31,278 nucleotides of DNA from CAZJRB01 sp964547995 (GTDB taxonomy: Bacteria; Planctomycetota; Planctomycetia; Pirellulales; Thermoguttaceae): contig CAZJRB010000089.1 in NCBI GenBank assembly GCA_964547995.1, positions 1 through 31,278 of the forward strand, in the 5' to 3' direction. The position numbers and the translations under genes were made by a program. The notes beneath the pieces were generated by a model. It was given only the letters and a program-made list of their open reading frames with translations, was not told the origin of the DNA and searched no databases. Below, one piece after another: positions 6,913 to 15,791 of the stretch. Positions within the stretch are counted from its first letter, which is position 1. Each line of letters begins with the position of its first letter.

Positions 6913-8835
6913 ATGAAAATCTGGTTCAACAAAATCAGCGAAAGCCGGCGGTCGATGATCGAGGTGAACGATGCCGAGGTCACCATCGGCCGCGATCCGA
7001 ACAACCTGGTGGTGCTCCAGAGCCCCCTGGTCTCGCGCCAGCACGCCGTGGTGCGGGCAACCGACGGCAAGCTCCAGTTGAGAAACGTGGGGCTCAATAG
7101 CTGTGTCGTCGGCGACGAAGAGGTGTCGGGCGAGCAAACGGCCGTGTTCGAGCCGGGGACCAAGGTTCGAATCTGGCCCTTCACCCTCACGTTCGAGGCC
7201 GAAAAGGCCGCCGCCATTACTCGCATCGAGCTGGAGTCGCACCTCCGCAGCATCCTGGCCGACCTGGAACTACGCATCCACCGCAAGCTGCTCGAGCGGC
7301 TGGACCTCTACGAGTTCGAGGCAAACCGCGGCGGCGACCCCGAGAGCATCCTCCTGTTGGAAAACAACATCGAGGACGTCTGCCGGGAACTGGACGTCTT
7401 CGGCAAAGACAACGAGGCCCTGCTCGAAGAGATCACCGGCATTACGCTTCGCGATCAACTGGTCAACCAGTTGATCATGGAGATCGGCGCGGAGGAGTAT
7501 TTCGACCTGGCCGCGCTGACGTCGAACGAGTTCGACGTTCCGGCCACGCTGGTTCCGGAACGCGAATCGGAGCTGCACGGTTTGCTGAAGTTCTGCCGCG
7601 ACCAGTTGAACCTTGCGGAATGCCGGGACATCAGCCAGCAGGTAGGCCGCGTCGAGAAGAATTTCAACGACATCTTCCACCTGGTCCGCCCGCACCTGCA
7701 CGAGCAGTTGCGGAAGTACGCGATCCTCCGGACGTTGAAGAAGGATCTGAAGGACACGGTTTTCGGTTTCGGGCCGCTCCAGGACCTGCTTCGCGCGCCG
7801 ACGATCACGGAAATCATGGTCGTCCGCAGCGATCAAATCTACGTCGAGCAAGCGGGGCTGCTGGAACAGAGCGGCCGGCGTTTCATCTCGGACGAGGTTA
7901 CCGAAGCGATCATCGAGCGGATCGTGGCCCAGGTGGGCCGGCGAATCGACAAGAGCCAGCCGCTGGTCGACGCGAGATTACCCGACGGGTCCCGAGTCAA
8001 CGCCATCATCCCCCCGCTGGCCGTGAAGGGTCCGACCTTGACGATCCGGAAATTCCCCGCCCAGCGGTTGACCATGGACGACCTGATTGAGATGGGGTGC
8101 ATTTCGAACGCGGCGGCGGCGTTTCTGCGGGCAAGCGTGATCGACGGCCGCAATATCCTGGTCAGCGGCGGAACCGGCACCGGCAAAACCACCATGCTGA
8201 ACATCCTCAGCAGCTTCATCCCCTTCAAGGAACGGATCATCACGATCGAAGATACGACGGAGCTACGGTTGCACCAGGAGCACGTCGTTACGCTGGAGAC
8301 GAAACCGCCGAACATCGAAGGCGCCGGGGAGTACACCATCCGCGATCTGGTCAAGAACGCCCTGCGGATGCGGCCCGACCGCGTGATCGTGGGCGAGTGC
8401 CGTAGCGGGGAAGCGCTCGACATGATCCAGGCGATGAACACCGGCCACGACGGCTCGATGACCACGGTCCATGCCAACAGTTCCCGCGAGGTGATCGAGC
8501 GTCTCGAAGTGCTCGTGCTGATGGGGGCCGATTTGCCCGTCAGCTCGATCCACCGCCAGGTGGCCTCGGCCATCGACCTGATCGTTCACATCAGCCGCAT
8601 GCCGGGTGGCAGCCGGATCGTCACGCAAGTCTCCGAAGTCACCCGCTACGATCCCGAGGAAAAGCAGATTATCGTCAACGACATCTTCAACTACCGCAGC
8701 GGTACGGCGCTGTTGCCGACCGGCTACCTGCCCACGTTCGTCGCTTCGCTGATAGCAAAAGAGCTGCTGGACTTGGAGTTTCTTTACGGCCGCGAACCGG
8801 AGGAGGACGGCCGCCCGGCAGAAAGCGACCGATAG
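6913..8835 (+). CDS. tadA: FHA domain fused to TadA/CpaF secretion ATPase
   Basis: 640 residues. Residues 1-95 form a forkhead-associated domain: Gly26-Arg27 and Ser41-x-x-His44 are the phosphothreonine-binding residues. A helical linker follows (about 100-290). The C-terminal half is a VirB11/CpaF-type hexameric ATPase with Walker A GGTGTGKT (419-426), the Asp/Glu-box region around TIEDTTELRL, and the conserved RPDRVIVGE and GHDGSMTTVHAN segments. It powers assembly of the Flp filament at the inner membrane together with TadB and TadC, encoded next. The FHA domain is an addition to the standard TadA layout and suggests that the motor docks to a phosphorylated partner. A kinase gene lies 3 kb downstream in the same train. 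An AGAAGG ribosome site precedes the ATG. Confidence 0.9.
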   Translation: MKIWFNKISESRRSMIEVNDAEVTIGRDPNNLVVLQSPLVSRQHAVVRATDGKLQLRNVGLNSCVVGDEEVSGEQTAVFEPGTKVRIWPFTLTFEAEKAAAITRIELESHLRSILADLELRIHRKLLERLDLYEFEANRGGDPESILLLENNIEDVCRELDVFGKDNEALLEEITGITLRDQLVNQLIMEIGAEEYFDLAALTSNEFDVPATLVPERESELHGLLKFCRDQLNLAECRDISQQVGRVEKNFNDIFHLVRPHLHEQLRKYAILRTLKKDLKDTVFGFGPLQDLLRAPTITEIMVVRSDQIYVEQAGLLEQSGRRFISDEVTEAIIERIVAQVGRRIDKSQPLVDARLPDGSRVNAIIPPLAVKGPTLTIRKFPAQRLTMDDLIEMGCISNAAAAFLRASVIDGRNILVSGGTGTGKTTMLNILSSFIPFKERIITIEDTTELRLHQEHVVTLETKPPNIEGAGEYTIRDLVKNALRMRPDRVIVGECRSGEALDMIQAMNTGHDGSMTTVHANSSREVIERLEVLVLMGADLPVSSIHRQVASAIDLIVHISRMPGGSRIVTQVSEVTRYDPEEKQIIVNDIFNYRSGTALLPTGYLPTFVASLIAKELLDLEFLYGREPEEDGRPAESDR

Positions 8836-8850
8836 AAGGGACCGGCAATC

Positions 8851-9699
8851 ATGGAAAATATTAACCAGTGGCTGGGCTCCCTTTGTGTGGGGCTGACCGT
8901 CGGCACGCTGGGCTATTCCTGCCGGGCGGAGTTCGGGCGGTTGTTCGGCTGGATCGAGAAAGACCTTACGAAGAAGCTCCGGCGTCTGCGGGCGTCGACG
9001 CGGCACTTGCGCAAGTACCTCATTGTCTGGCTGGTGCTGCTCGGTTGCACGTTTCTCGCTTTCTGGCTCTTCCTGGACAATCTGGTCTTCGCCTTCTTGA
9101 TATCGTTCTTCCTGATGGCGGCGCCGTGGTACATGGTGCGGCGGATGGCCGAAAAACGACGCCAGCAAATCGAAGACCAGTTGGCCGACGCGATGGTGAC
9201 GCTGGCCAACGCAATCAAGGCGGGATTGTCGCTTGCGCAGTCGGTGGACATCCTCGCCTCGCAGTGCCCGAAGCCGATCAATGCCGAATTCCACCAGATC
9301 GTGGCCGAGTACAACATGGGGAAGCCGATCGACCAGACGCTCAACGAAGCAAAGGAACGGCTCGAAAGCGAAAATTTCGCCCTGTTTGCCGCCGCCATGC
9401 AGGCAAGCCACGAGAGCGGCGGCCGGTTGAATGAAACCGTCGAGCGAATTGCACAGTCGGTGCTCGAAATGCAGCGACTGGAGCGCAAGGTCAAGTCGGA
9501 AACGGCACAGGCCCGAAAGTCGGCCGTTTACATGGCCATGGTGCCGCCGATCATCCTGGTCGTCTACTATTTCGTCGACCCGCATAACACCACACTGTTG
9601 TTTACGAAGATGTTCGGGCAAGTCCTGTTGGCGGTTGCGGTCGTGTTGAACGTAGTTGCTTATTTGTGGGCCCGCGTGATCCTGAATCCGGACATTTGA
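8851..9699 (+). CDS. tadB: TadB-like inner-membrane platform protein
   Basis: 282 residues with a T2SSF (GspF-like) domain. Two close membrane helices at about residues 54-95 precede a cytoplasmic helical domain (about 105-225) with the family-like segment LADAMVTLANAIKAGLSLAQ, and two further helices end the protein. TadB and TadC together form the platform that couples the TadA motor to the growing filament. A GAAGGGA ribosome site lies about 10 bases before the ATG, which follows the tadA stop by 15 bp. The stop is separated from the tadC start by a single base. Confidence 0.85.
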   Translation: MENINQWLGSLCVGLTVGTLGYSCRAEFGRLFGWIEKDLTKKLRRLRASTRHLRKYLIVWLVLLGCTFLAFWLFLDNLVFAFLISFFLMAAPWYMVRRMAEKRRQQIEDQLADAMVTLANAIKAGLSLAQSVDILASQCPKPINAEFHQIVAEYNMGKPIDQTLNEAKERLESENFALFAAAMQASHESGGRLNETVERIAQSVLEMQRLERKVKSETAQARKSAVYMAMVPPIILVVYYFVDPHNTTLLFTKMFGQVLLAVAVVLNVVAYLWARVILNPDI

Positions 9700-9700
9700 C

Positions 9701-10642
9701 ATGATGTACCCCCTACTCGCAGCAGCGCCTCCCGGAACGCAATTCCTGTTGCTCTCCAGCGCGCTCGTCGGCACGGCGGTCGCCATTGTCGTGCGGTGGT
9801 TCATCATGGTGCTGCAGAGCGAAGACATCGAACAAGGCGCCGAGTGGCGCTACGACATCAGCCGGATCAACGAATTGCGGCGGGCCGATACTCTGTACCG
9901 CGTGTTCCAGCCGGCGGTCGGGATGCTGGCCGTGATGAACCGGGCCGTCTTCCGCGACAGCATGCCCATCATCCATCGCCAGATCCAAGGCGCCGGGCTG
10001 CCGCGCTTCTGGCTGGCCGAGGAGTATCTCGGCAAGCTCGAATTGATTGCGATTTTCCTCACGCCGGTCTATGTCTATCTGTTCCTCAGCATTCTCGGAA
10101 CAACCGGATTGTACTTCGCGCCGGTTGCCGTCCTGCTGACCGCCTGGTTCCTGCGGCACCGTCTGGCGGTCCGGGCGCGAACCCGGCTTCGAGACATCAA
10201 ACGCCGCATGCCGTTTCTGCTCGACCTGCTCACACTGCTGATGGAAGCCGGCTCGACCTTCCTCCACGCCATGGAGCAATCGGTAAAGGAGTTCAAAGGT
10301 CACCCCGTCGCCGAGGAGTTCGGCCGGGTGATGACCGACATGAGCCTCGGAAAAACGCGGACGGAAGCCTTTAAGGCCATGCGCGACCGGCTCAACGACG
10401 ACGAAATCACGAACATCATCGGTTCGATTCTCCAGGGAGAGAATCTCGGGACGCCGCTGGCCCAGATATTCCGCACCCAGGCCGAGGTGCTCCGGTTGAA
10501 GAGAAGCCAACGCGCCGAGACCATCGCCGGCGAGGCGGGCGTCAACATGCTGCTGCCCGGCGTGCTGATCATGGTCGCAACGGTGCTGATTATTGTCGGG
10601 CCGTTTTTGCTGAACTACTTGTACTTCGGAACGGAATTTTAG
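9701..10642 (+). CDS. tadC: TadC-like inner-membrane platform protein
   Basis: 313 residues with a second T2SSF domain. An N-terminal membrane helix, a paired helix region at about 115-150, a cytoplasmic segment (RMPFLLDLLTLLMEAGSTFL, about 168-187) and a C-terminal helix give the expected topology. It pairs with TadB as the platform of the Tad machine. Spacing of one base from tadB suggests coupled translation. In classical loci tadD, E, F and G follow tadC; here the TadE/G-like genes are upstream and tadD is not seen. Confidence 0.85.
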   Translation: MMYPLLAAAPPGTQFLLLSSALVGTAVAIVVRWFIMVLQSEDIEQGAEWRYDISRINELRRADTLYRVFQPAVGMLAVMNRAVFRDSMPIIHRQIQGAGLPRFWLAEEYLGKLELIAIFLTPVYVYLFLSILGTTGLYFAPVAVLLTAWFLRHRLAVRARTRLRDIKRRMPFLLDLLTLLMEAGSTFLHAMEQSVKEFKGHPVAEEFGRVMTDMSLGKTRTEAFKAMRDRLNDDEITNIIGSILQGENLGTPLAQIFRTQAEVLRLKRSQRAETIAGEAGVNMLLPGVLIMVATVLIIVGPFLLNYLYFGTEF

Positions 10643-10650
10643 ACAGTTCG

Positions 10651-11850
10651 ATGTCCATTAAGCTCCAGTGTCCTCGATGTAAAGACTTCTTGAAGCTTCC
10701 CAACCAGACGGCGGGGAGCTACACGACGTGTACCAAGTGCGGCGGGCGTATCTGGGTGCCGCCGACCGCATCCGGCGCCCCCGGGGCGCCGTTGGCGGCC
10801 GTCGCAAAAACCTCCGCGACGTCTGCTGCGGCTCCTCCGTCGGCAAAGCCCTCGCCCGCGACTCCGCCGTCGTCAACGCCCCCTTCCGCAACACCTGCGC
10901 CTCCGCCGTCGTCAACGCCCCCACCTGCGGCTCCTCCGTCGGCAACGCCCCCTTCCGCGACGCCTGCGACTCCCCCGTCGTCAACGCCGTCCGTTGCCGT
11001 TCCGCCAAGCGGTCCTGCCGCGGCCCCCAGTTCCACACCGAGCAGCCCGGCGCCGGCCCCCAGCCCGGCGCCGGCCGGAACGGCGACAAAGCCGCCGGAA
11101 TCGAAATGGTCGGGAGCGCAAGCGGCAAACGGCGGGGCAACCCTCGCGACCCCGTCGACTCCGCCGTCTCCCGCCTCCACCGGGCAGCCGAAGCAGTCGA
11201 TGTCGCCCTCCGCGATTGCCAGCTCCTTTTTGTCGGGAAATTCGCCTCGCGGGGGTCGCACGCTTGCCAGCATGGCCGCGTCCTACCTCGGCGTCAGCGC
11301 GCGGAGCGCCCAGGCATCGCAAACCCCGACCCCTGCCCGCAAGGTCGCCCGGTTCATTTCCGCCGAGACGGCCAAATCCAAGCTTCACCTGGACGACGGA
11401 AAGCTTCCCGAATTGCAGCTTCGCGAAGGGACCAAGAAGGACAAGAAGGAAGCAGAGGTCAAATCGAAGACGGTCAATCCACTGGTCCTGTTCGGCGCCC
11501 TGATATTCAGCGTGGTCCTTTCGATCATTCTCGTCATGGTCGATTTCAGCCCGCCCGACAAAACGAGCCGGAATCGCAAGGAAAGGGCCCGCTTTCATAT
11601 CAGAGACAAGTTCTTTGCCGACCACGGCATCGAGATTACGGGGGAACCGTTGAAACCGTACCAGGTTCTGCTCCGCCGAGCCGAACAAGCTCACTTGCGC
11701 GGCGACTACAGCACGGAGCGAATGTGTTACCGCAAGGTGCTCAGCCTGCTCAGAGCGGAACGGGGAGAATTCGCGAAAGGCGTCACCGGAAGCCGCGACA
11801 GAGACAAAGAACTCGAAGAGAGGATCAACGTTTTGCTGGGGGAAAATTAA
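10651..11850 (+). CDS. Zinc-ribbon, Pro-rich linker, single-pass membrane protein
   Basis: 399 residues. The N-terminal 32 residues hold four cysteines as CPRC (7, 10) and CTKC (27, 30), a zinc-ribbon typical of short N-terminal domains in planctomycete proteins. Residues about 40-170 are a low-complexity Pro/Ala/Ser/Thr linker encoded by imperfect direct repeats built on words such as CCGTCGTCAACGCC. One membrane helix lies at about 275-295, with a basic lead. The last 80 residues are helical and TPR-like (YQVLLRRAEQAHLRGDYSTE). It follows tadC by 8 bp and precedes the kinase by 22 bp, so it belongs to the same operon. Function unknown; an adaptor between the platform and the kinase is a guess. 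Confidence 0.65.
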   Translation: MSIKLQCPRCKDFLKLPNQTAGSYTTCTKCGGRIWVPPTASGAPGAPLAAVAKTSATSAAAPPSAKPSPATPPSSTPPSATPAPPPSSTPPPAAPPSATPPSATPATPPSSTPSVAVPPSGPAAAPSSTPSSPAPAPSPAPAGTATKPPESKWSGAQAANGGATLATPSTPPSPASTGQPKQSMSPSAIASSFLSGNSPRGGRTLASMAASYLGVSARSAQASQTPTPARKVARFISAETAKSKLHLDDGKLPELQLREGTKKDKKEAEVKSKTVNPLVLFGALIFSVVLSIILVMVDFSPPDKTSRNRKERARFHIRDKFFADHGIEITGEPLKPYQVLLRRAEQAHLRGDYSTERMCYRKVLSLLRAERGEFAKGVTGSRDRDKELEERINVLLGEN

Positions 11851-11872
11851 CGAGATTGGCAGGGATCGCACA

Positions 11873-14800
11873 ATGGATGCTTCACGCTACGAAATAGTCG
11901 ACACGATTGCCAGCGGTGATTTTGCCATGGTGTATCGGGCGCGCGACCGCGACCTGGGACGCGAGGTCGCCGTCAAGCAGATCCATCAACAATTCCTGAC
12001 CAACGAGCAACAGTTGGCGAACTACTGGCGCGAGGCCCAACTGCTTGCCCAGTTGCAGCACCCGAACGTGTTGACCATCTACGATATCGTGCGCCCGCGA
12101 GGTTGGCTTATCCTGGAGTTGATGCAGGGTAATCTGGCGCCGGGCCCCGGCGGCGAACCGATCGACCTCGATTACCTTCGCGTGGTCCTGGCCGGTTGCC
12201 TCAACGCCTTACACTTCCTGCACGGCAACGGGGTGATTCACGGGGACGTCAAGCCGAGCAACATGCTCGTCGACAAGCAGAAACGGGTAAAAATCGGTGA
12301 TTTCGGGCTTGCCCGCCGGGCAAGCAGCGACGGGGGAAGCCTGTTGAAGGGCACCACCAAGTACATGGCCCCGGAGCTGGTCTCCAATGCCTTCGGCGCC
12401 GTCGGCCCGGCCAGCGATCTCTATTCCCTGGGGTTTTCGGCATACGAGCTGGTGTGCGGGGGACAGTTCGAGACCCTCTTCCCGGGGCTGGACAGCTACG
12501 GCCGTGACAAGCAGATCGCCTGGATGATGTGGCACGCCGCCGCCGACCGCCGGCTGCCGGCAATCAACCGCGTCCTGGAAGGCGTGCCGGAAGACCTCGC
12601 GCTGATTATCCAGCGGCTCGTTGCCAAGGAACAATCGCACCGCTACCAGTCGGCGGCGGACGTGCTGCGCGATCTGCGGCACGACCCGTTGCAGGTCGCC
12701 GTGCCCGACGGCGAGCCCGACCTGGAGGAACAGACTGTCGCGGCTGCCGAAGCAAAAAAGAAAAAGCGAATGCGCCTGTTCGCCATCCTCGCACTCTGCT
12801 TCTCCGTAATGCTCTGCATCGCCATGCTCTTGCCCGAACCCCCGGAGGCGCCCAAGGAGGTCGTCAAGAAAGAATCCCTCCAGGGGGTAATCCGCAACGT
12901 CTATCGGGACGAAATGCGCTTCGTCATGGAATCGGCGGACGGCCAGCCGATTCCAATCAGTATCGAACCGCGCGACAGCATCCTTGTCAACGGCCGGTTT
13001 GTTCTGCTCGAAAACCTGAGGTCGGGAGATCGTGCCGTCGTGGAAGACGCCGTCGTCGACGACGACTTCTTGAAGCACGTCAAAATGTTCTACGGCGAGG
13101 CAATCGAGGACTCCTTCCAGGGAAAGAAGGGGGAGCGAATTACGGTAATCTGGGCTTCCCGGCCCGACATCACCTCCGGCCGCATCGCCGCCGTCACACC
13201 CGACGAGGGTACGTTCACGCTCGCCTTCCAGGAAGCAGGCAAACCGAAAGAAACGCAACTGAAGATCAGCGTGCCCGACGACTTGCCAATCAAGTTCAAC
13301 GAACAGGACAACCTCCACGGACAGAAGGTTACCATCAAGGAATTGCAAGTCGGCGACCGCGTGGTGGTTCACCACATGGGTGAAGACGCGGGGCGCGTGG
13401 CTACGAAACTCAGCGCCAAGCGCGTGCTCACCGCCAACGGCGTTGTCCGCGACGTGAACCCCGTAGCGGGCCAACTGACGGTTGCGGTGGGCGAAGGCCC
13501 CGACGCCTCGATTCTAACGCTCCCCGTGGCGACCAATTGCGAATTCACCCTCAACCGCCTGCGGTCGCTGAACGAAAAGCTCCTGAAACTGGCCGACCTG
13601 CAACCGGGTGACAAGGCCTCGGTCGACTACGACACGAAGATCGTCCGCGTCGACGCCGAGCGGATTATCCGGGAGCAGGGGGTGATACAAACGGTCGAAC
13701 ACGCCTCGGGAACGATCAACGTCCTGGTAACGGGCCGGACGCAGCCAACCACCTACGTCGTCCGGCCGCCCTGCGAGATTACCCTGGAGAGCGAAACCGC
13801 GAACGTGACCGACCTCCGAAAGGGGGACGAAGTGGCCATTACCCACGATCAGCCGGGGGCAGCGAGCCCCGTCGCAATGACGGTCGCGGCAACGCGAACG
13901 TCCGATCTGAGCCGGTGGGCGATCCTGATCGGCAATCAGAGCTTCGAGGACGCCATGGTCAGCCCCGTACCCACCGCGCTGGCCGACGTCGCCCTGATCC
14001 GCAGCGCCCTGATCAAGCGATATCGCATGTTACCCGCCCAGGTCTGCGTTCTGACCGACGAGAGCCTTGTCTCGCTGGAACAGCGGATCCCCAATTATCT
14101 CAGCGCCGTCAAACCGACGGACAGCGTGATCGTCTACGTAAGCGGCCGTGCCTACAAGGACGACGACGGCCAGGTTTACCTGGCGCCGAAGAATTTCAGC
14201 ATGATACGGATGGAAACCAGCGGTCTGCCGCTACAGTGGTTGGTCGACCAGTTCGAGCAATGTCCTTCGAAAAAGAAGCTCTTGCTGTTGGATTGCAGCC
14301 ACGGAGACACCAGCAATTTGGGAAAGCAGCCGTCGACGGCGGAGATGATGCGGACCCTGAAGGCGCCGGCGGGTCGTGCCGCGCTGCGGACGGTCACCGC
14401 GATCGCAAGTTGCAGCGCCGGCCAGCGGGGATTGGCGCTTGATGACAACAAGGCCAGCCTGTTCCCCTGGCTCCTTACGCATGCCTATTCCGGCGCCGCC
14501 GACAAGGACCGCAACAACCAACTCGAACCGACCGAGTTGTTCACTTATCTCAAGGGGACCATGCCGGGGTTAGCCCAGCGGCTCCGCGGCGTACAGGCCC
14601 CGAAACTCTTCCTTCCCGACGACCGGCCCCCGCGATTGACCGAAGACGCCAAGAAGGCGATCCGCCAGTTGGCCGGCCATCTGCGGCAGGACGAGATTGA
14701 CCCGGCGGCCGCAGAGGTCCATTTTTCCGACGCCGCGCAACTCGCCGGGAAGGAACTCGAACCGCGCCTCTTGTACGGACTGGTCTTGATGAAGGCCCAC

Positions 14801-15301
14801 GAACGCGACGCCGCCTTCAAACATCTGGAAGAGCTAAAAATCGAGCGCCCCGGCCTGCTGTTGCCGTTGCAGGGCATCGCGTGGCTGCGATTCAGCAAAC
14901 GCGGCTACAAAGCGGGAACCGACGACTTGATCGAGATGATCTCGGCCATCAAGCCGGGACAATCGTACCCGAAAGACGTCCTTGCAACAATCTACTGGGC
15001 GGGGCAACTCCGCGAGTATGCGGGCAACTGCCCGGAAAAAGGTTGGCAACCCACCCCGCAAACGCTTACCCGGCTTGACGCCGCCGTCGGCACACTCGGG
15101 CCGGATGCCGAGCAGGCGTATACGAAAGGGCGGGCCGCAACAAGCAAAATCTACGCCGATTTCGACAATCGCGCCGCCGCCGCCGCCAGCGATCCCGCCA
15201 CCAAGGCAAAAATCAAGATCGAACGACGCCGGCTCGTCCATTACGTCTCCTTCCCGTTCGACCTGAAGGCACAGGAAGTTCTCGCCGGGTTGGACAAGTA
15301 G
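11873..15301 (+). CDS. Membrane Ser/Thr kinase with beta repeats, pseudocaspase and helical tail
   Basis: 1142 residues. Residues 6-270 are a Hanks-type kinase: Lys35 in VAVKQI, catalytic Asp125 in HGDVKPSN and Asp143 in DFG are present; the HRD arginine is Gly and the third glycine of the ATP loop is Ala18. A membrane helix spans about 302-321. Four related beta modules follow (about 336-400, 434-505, 517-598, 600-676), each ending in a GD-V turn. Residues 682-910 are a caspase-like (C14) domain, WAILIGNQSF to the acidic loop DKDRNNQLEPTE. The catalytic His position reads Arg759 (SGRAY) and the Cys position reads Ser809 (LDCSHGD), so protease activity is unlikely unless Cys808 substitutes. 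The last 220 residues are TPR-like helices. The kinase lies inside the cell and the rest outside, if topology is simple. It is the last gene clearly in the Tad train. Confidence 0.8.
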   Translation: MDASRYEIVDTIASGDFAMVYRARDRDLGREVAVKQIHQQFLTNEQQLANYWREAQLLAQLQHPNVLTIYDIVRPRGWLILELMQGNLAPGPGGEPIDLDYLRVVLAGCLNALHFLHGNGVIHGDVKPSNMLVDKQKRVKIGDFGLARRASSDGGSLLKGTTKYMAPELVSNAFGAVGPASDLYSLGFSAYELVCGGQFETLFPGLDSYGRDKQIAWMMWHAAADRRLPAINRVLEGVPEDLALIIQRLVAKEQSHRYQSAADVLRDLRHDPLQVAVPDGEPDLEEQTVAAAEAKKKKRMRLFAILALCFSVMLCIAMLLPEPPEAPKEVVKKESLQGVIRNVYRDEMRFVMESADGQPIPISIEPRDSILVNGRFVLLENLRSGDRAVVEDAVVDDDFLKHVKMFYGEAIEDSFQGKKGERITVIWASRPDITSGRIAAVTPDEGTFTLAFQEAGKPKETQLKISVPDDLPIKFNEQDNLHGQKVTIKELQVGDRVVVHHMGEDAGRVATKLSAKRVLTANGVVRDVNPVAGQLTVAVGEGPDASILTLPVATNCEFTLNRLRSLNEKLLKLADLQPGDKASVDYDTKIVRVDAERIIREQGVIQTVEHASGTINVLVTGRTQPTTYVVRPPCEITLESETANVTDLRKGDEVAITHDQPGAASPVAMTVAATRTSDLSRWAILIGNQSFEDAMVSPVPTALADVALIRSALIKRYRMLPAQVCVLTDESLVSLEQRIPNYLSAVKPTDSVIVYVSGRAYKDDDGQVYLAPKNFSMIRMETSGLPLQWLVDQFEQCPSKKKLLLLDCSHGDTSNLGKQPSTAEMMRTLKAPAGRAALRTVTAIASCSAGQRGLALDDNKASLFPWLLTHAYSGAADKDRNNQLEPTELFTYLKGTMPGLAQRLRGVQAPKLFLPDDRPPRLTEDAKKAIRQLAGHLRQDEIDPAAAEVHFSDAAQLAGKELEPRLLYGLVLMKAHERDAAFKHLEELKIERPGLLLPLQGIAWLRFSKRGYKAGTDDLIEMISAIKPGQSYPKDVLATIYWAGQLREYAGNCPEKGWQPTPQTLTRLDAAVGTLGPDAEQAYTKGRAATSKIYADFDNRAAAAASDPATKAKIKIERRRLVHYVSFPFDLKAQEVLAGLDK

Positions 15302-15311
15302 GCAGCAGACC

Positions 15312-15764
15312 ATGAAAGTATCCGAGGGCCGGACCGGCCGCGTGTTCGTCATTCGATTGGAGGACGGTGACCGCCTACCCGAGTGCATCGAGCAGTTCGC
15401 CGAACAGCAGGGCGTTTCCGTCGCGCACGTCGTTCTGGTCGGCGGGATCGGCGAAGGGCAGGTCGTGGTCGGCCCCCGGCGATCCGACGCGATGCCGCCG
15501 GAGCCGATGCTGCTGCCGGTCGACGGGGCCCACGAAACCGTCGGCCTGGGAGTCCTTGCACCCGACGCGGACGGCAAACCCGTGCTCCACCTTCACGCCG
15601 CGCTGGGCCGCTCGGGGCAAACAACTACCGGTTGCCTGAGGCCCGGAGTCGCCACATGGCTGGTCGGCGAAGCAATCCTCTACGAAATCCTCGACGCAAA
15701 GGCAACGCGCCTTCACGACGACGTCAGCGGGTTCGACTTGCTGACGGTTCCGGACGATTCCTGA
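15312..15764 (+). CDS. PPC/DUF296 domain protein
   Basis: 150-residue protein covered by a single PPC (DUF296) domain. The family-typical segment LHLHAALGR at about 92-100 has His93 and His95, which bind a metal in solved bacterial relatives, followed by a conserved GCLRPG loop. Plant proteins join this domain to an AT-hook for DNA binding, but no AT-hook is visible here. Bacterial members form trimers and their role is not established. The gene starts 10 bp after the kinase stop and ends at an intrinsic terminator, so it may be the last gene of the long transcript. Confidence 0.8.
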   Translation: MKVSEGRTGRVFVIRLEDGDRLPECIEQFAEQQGVSVAHVVLVGGIGEGQVVVGPRRSDAMPPEPMLLPVDGAHETVGLGVLAPDADGKPVLHLHAALGRSGQTTTGCLRPGVATWLVGEAILYEILDAKATRLHDDVSGFDLLTVPDDS

Positions 15765-15791
15765 ACCGGGCTGCTCAGAGTTCACATGGAA

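Noticed and set aside
8263..9828. 521-residue minus-strand frame opposite tadA/tadB
   Set aside because: Antisense to two well-supported genes; composition (many His, Gln, Arg, Asp) is that of a shadow frame.
14270..14320. Active caspase-like protease
   Set aside because: Expected His and Cys positions read Arg and Ser; only an offset Cys808 is present, so activity is not claimed.
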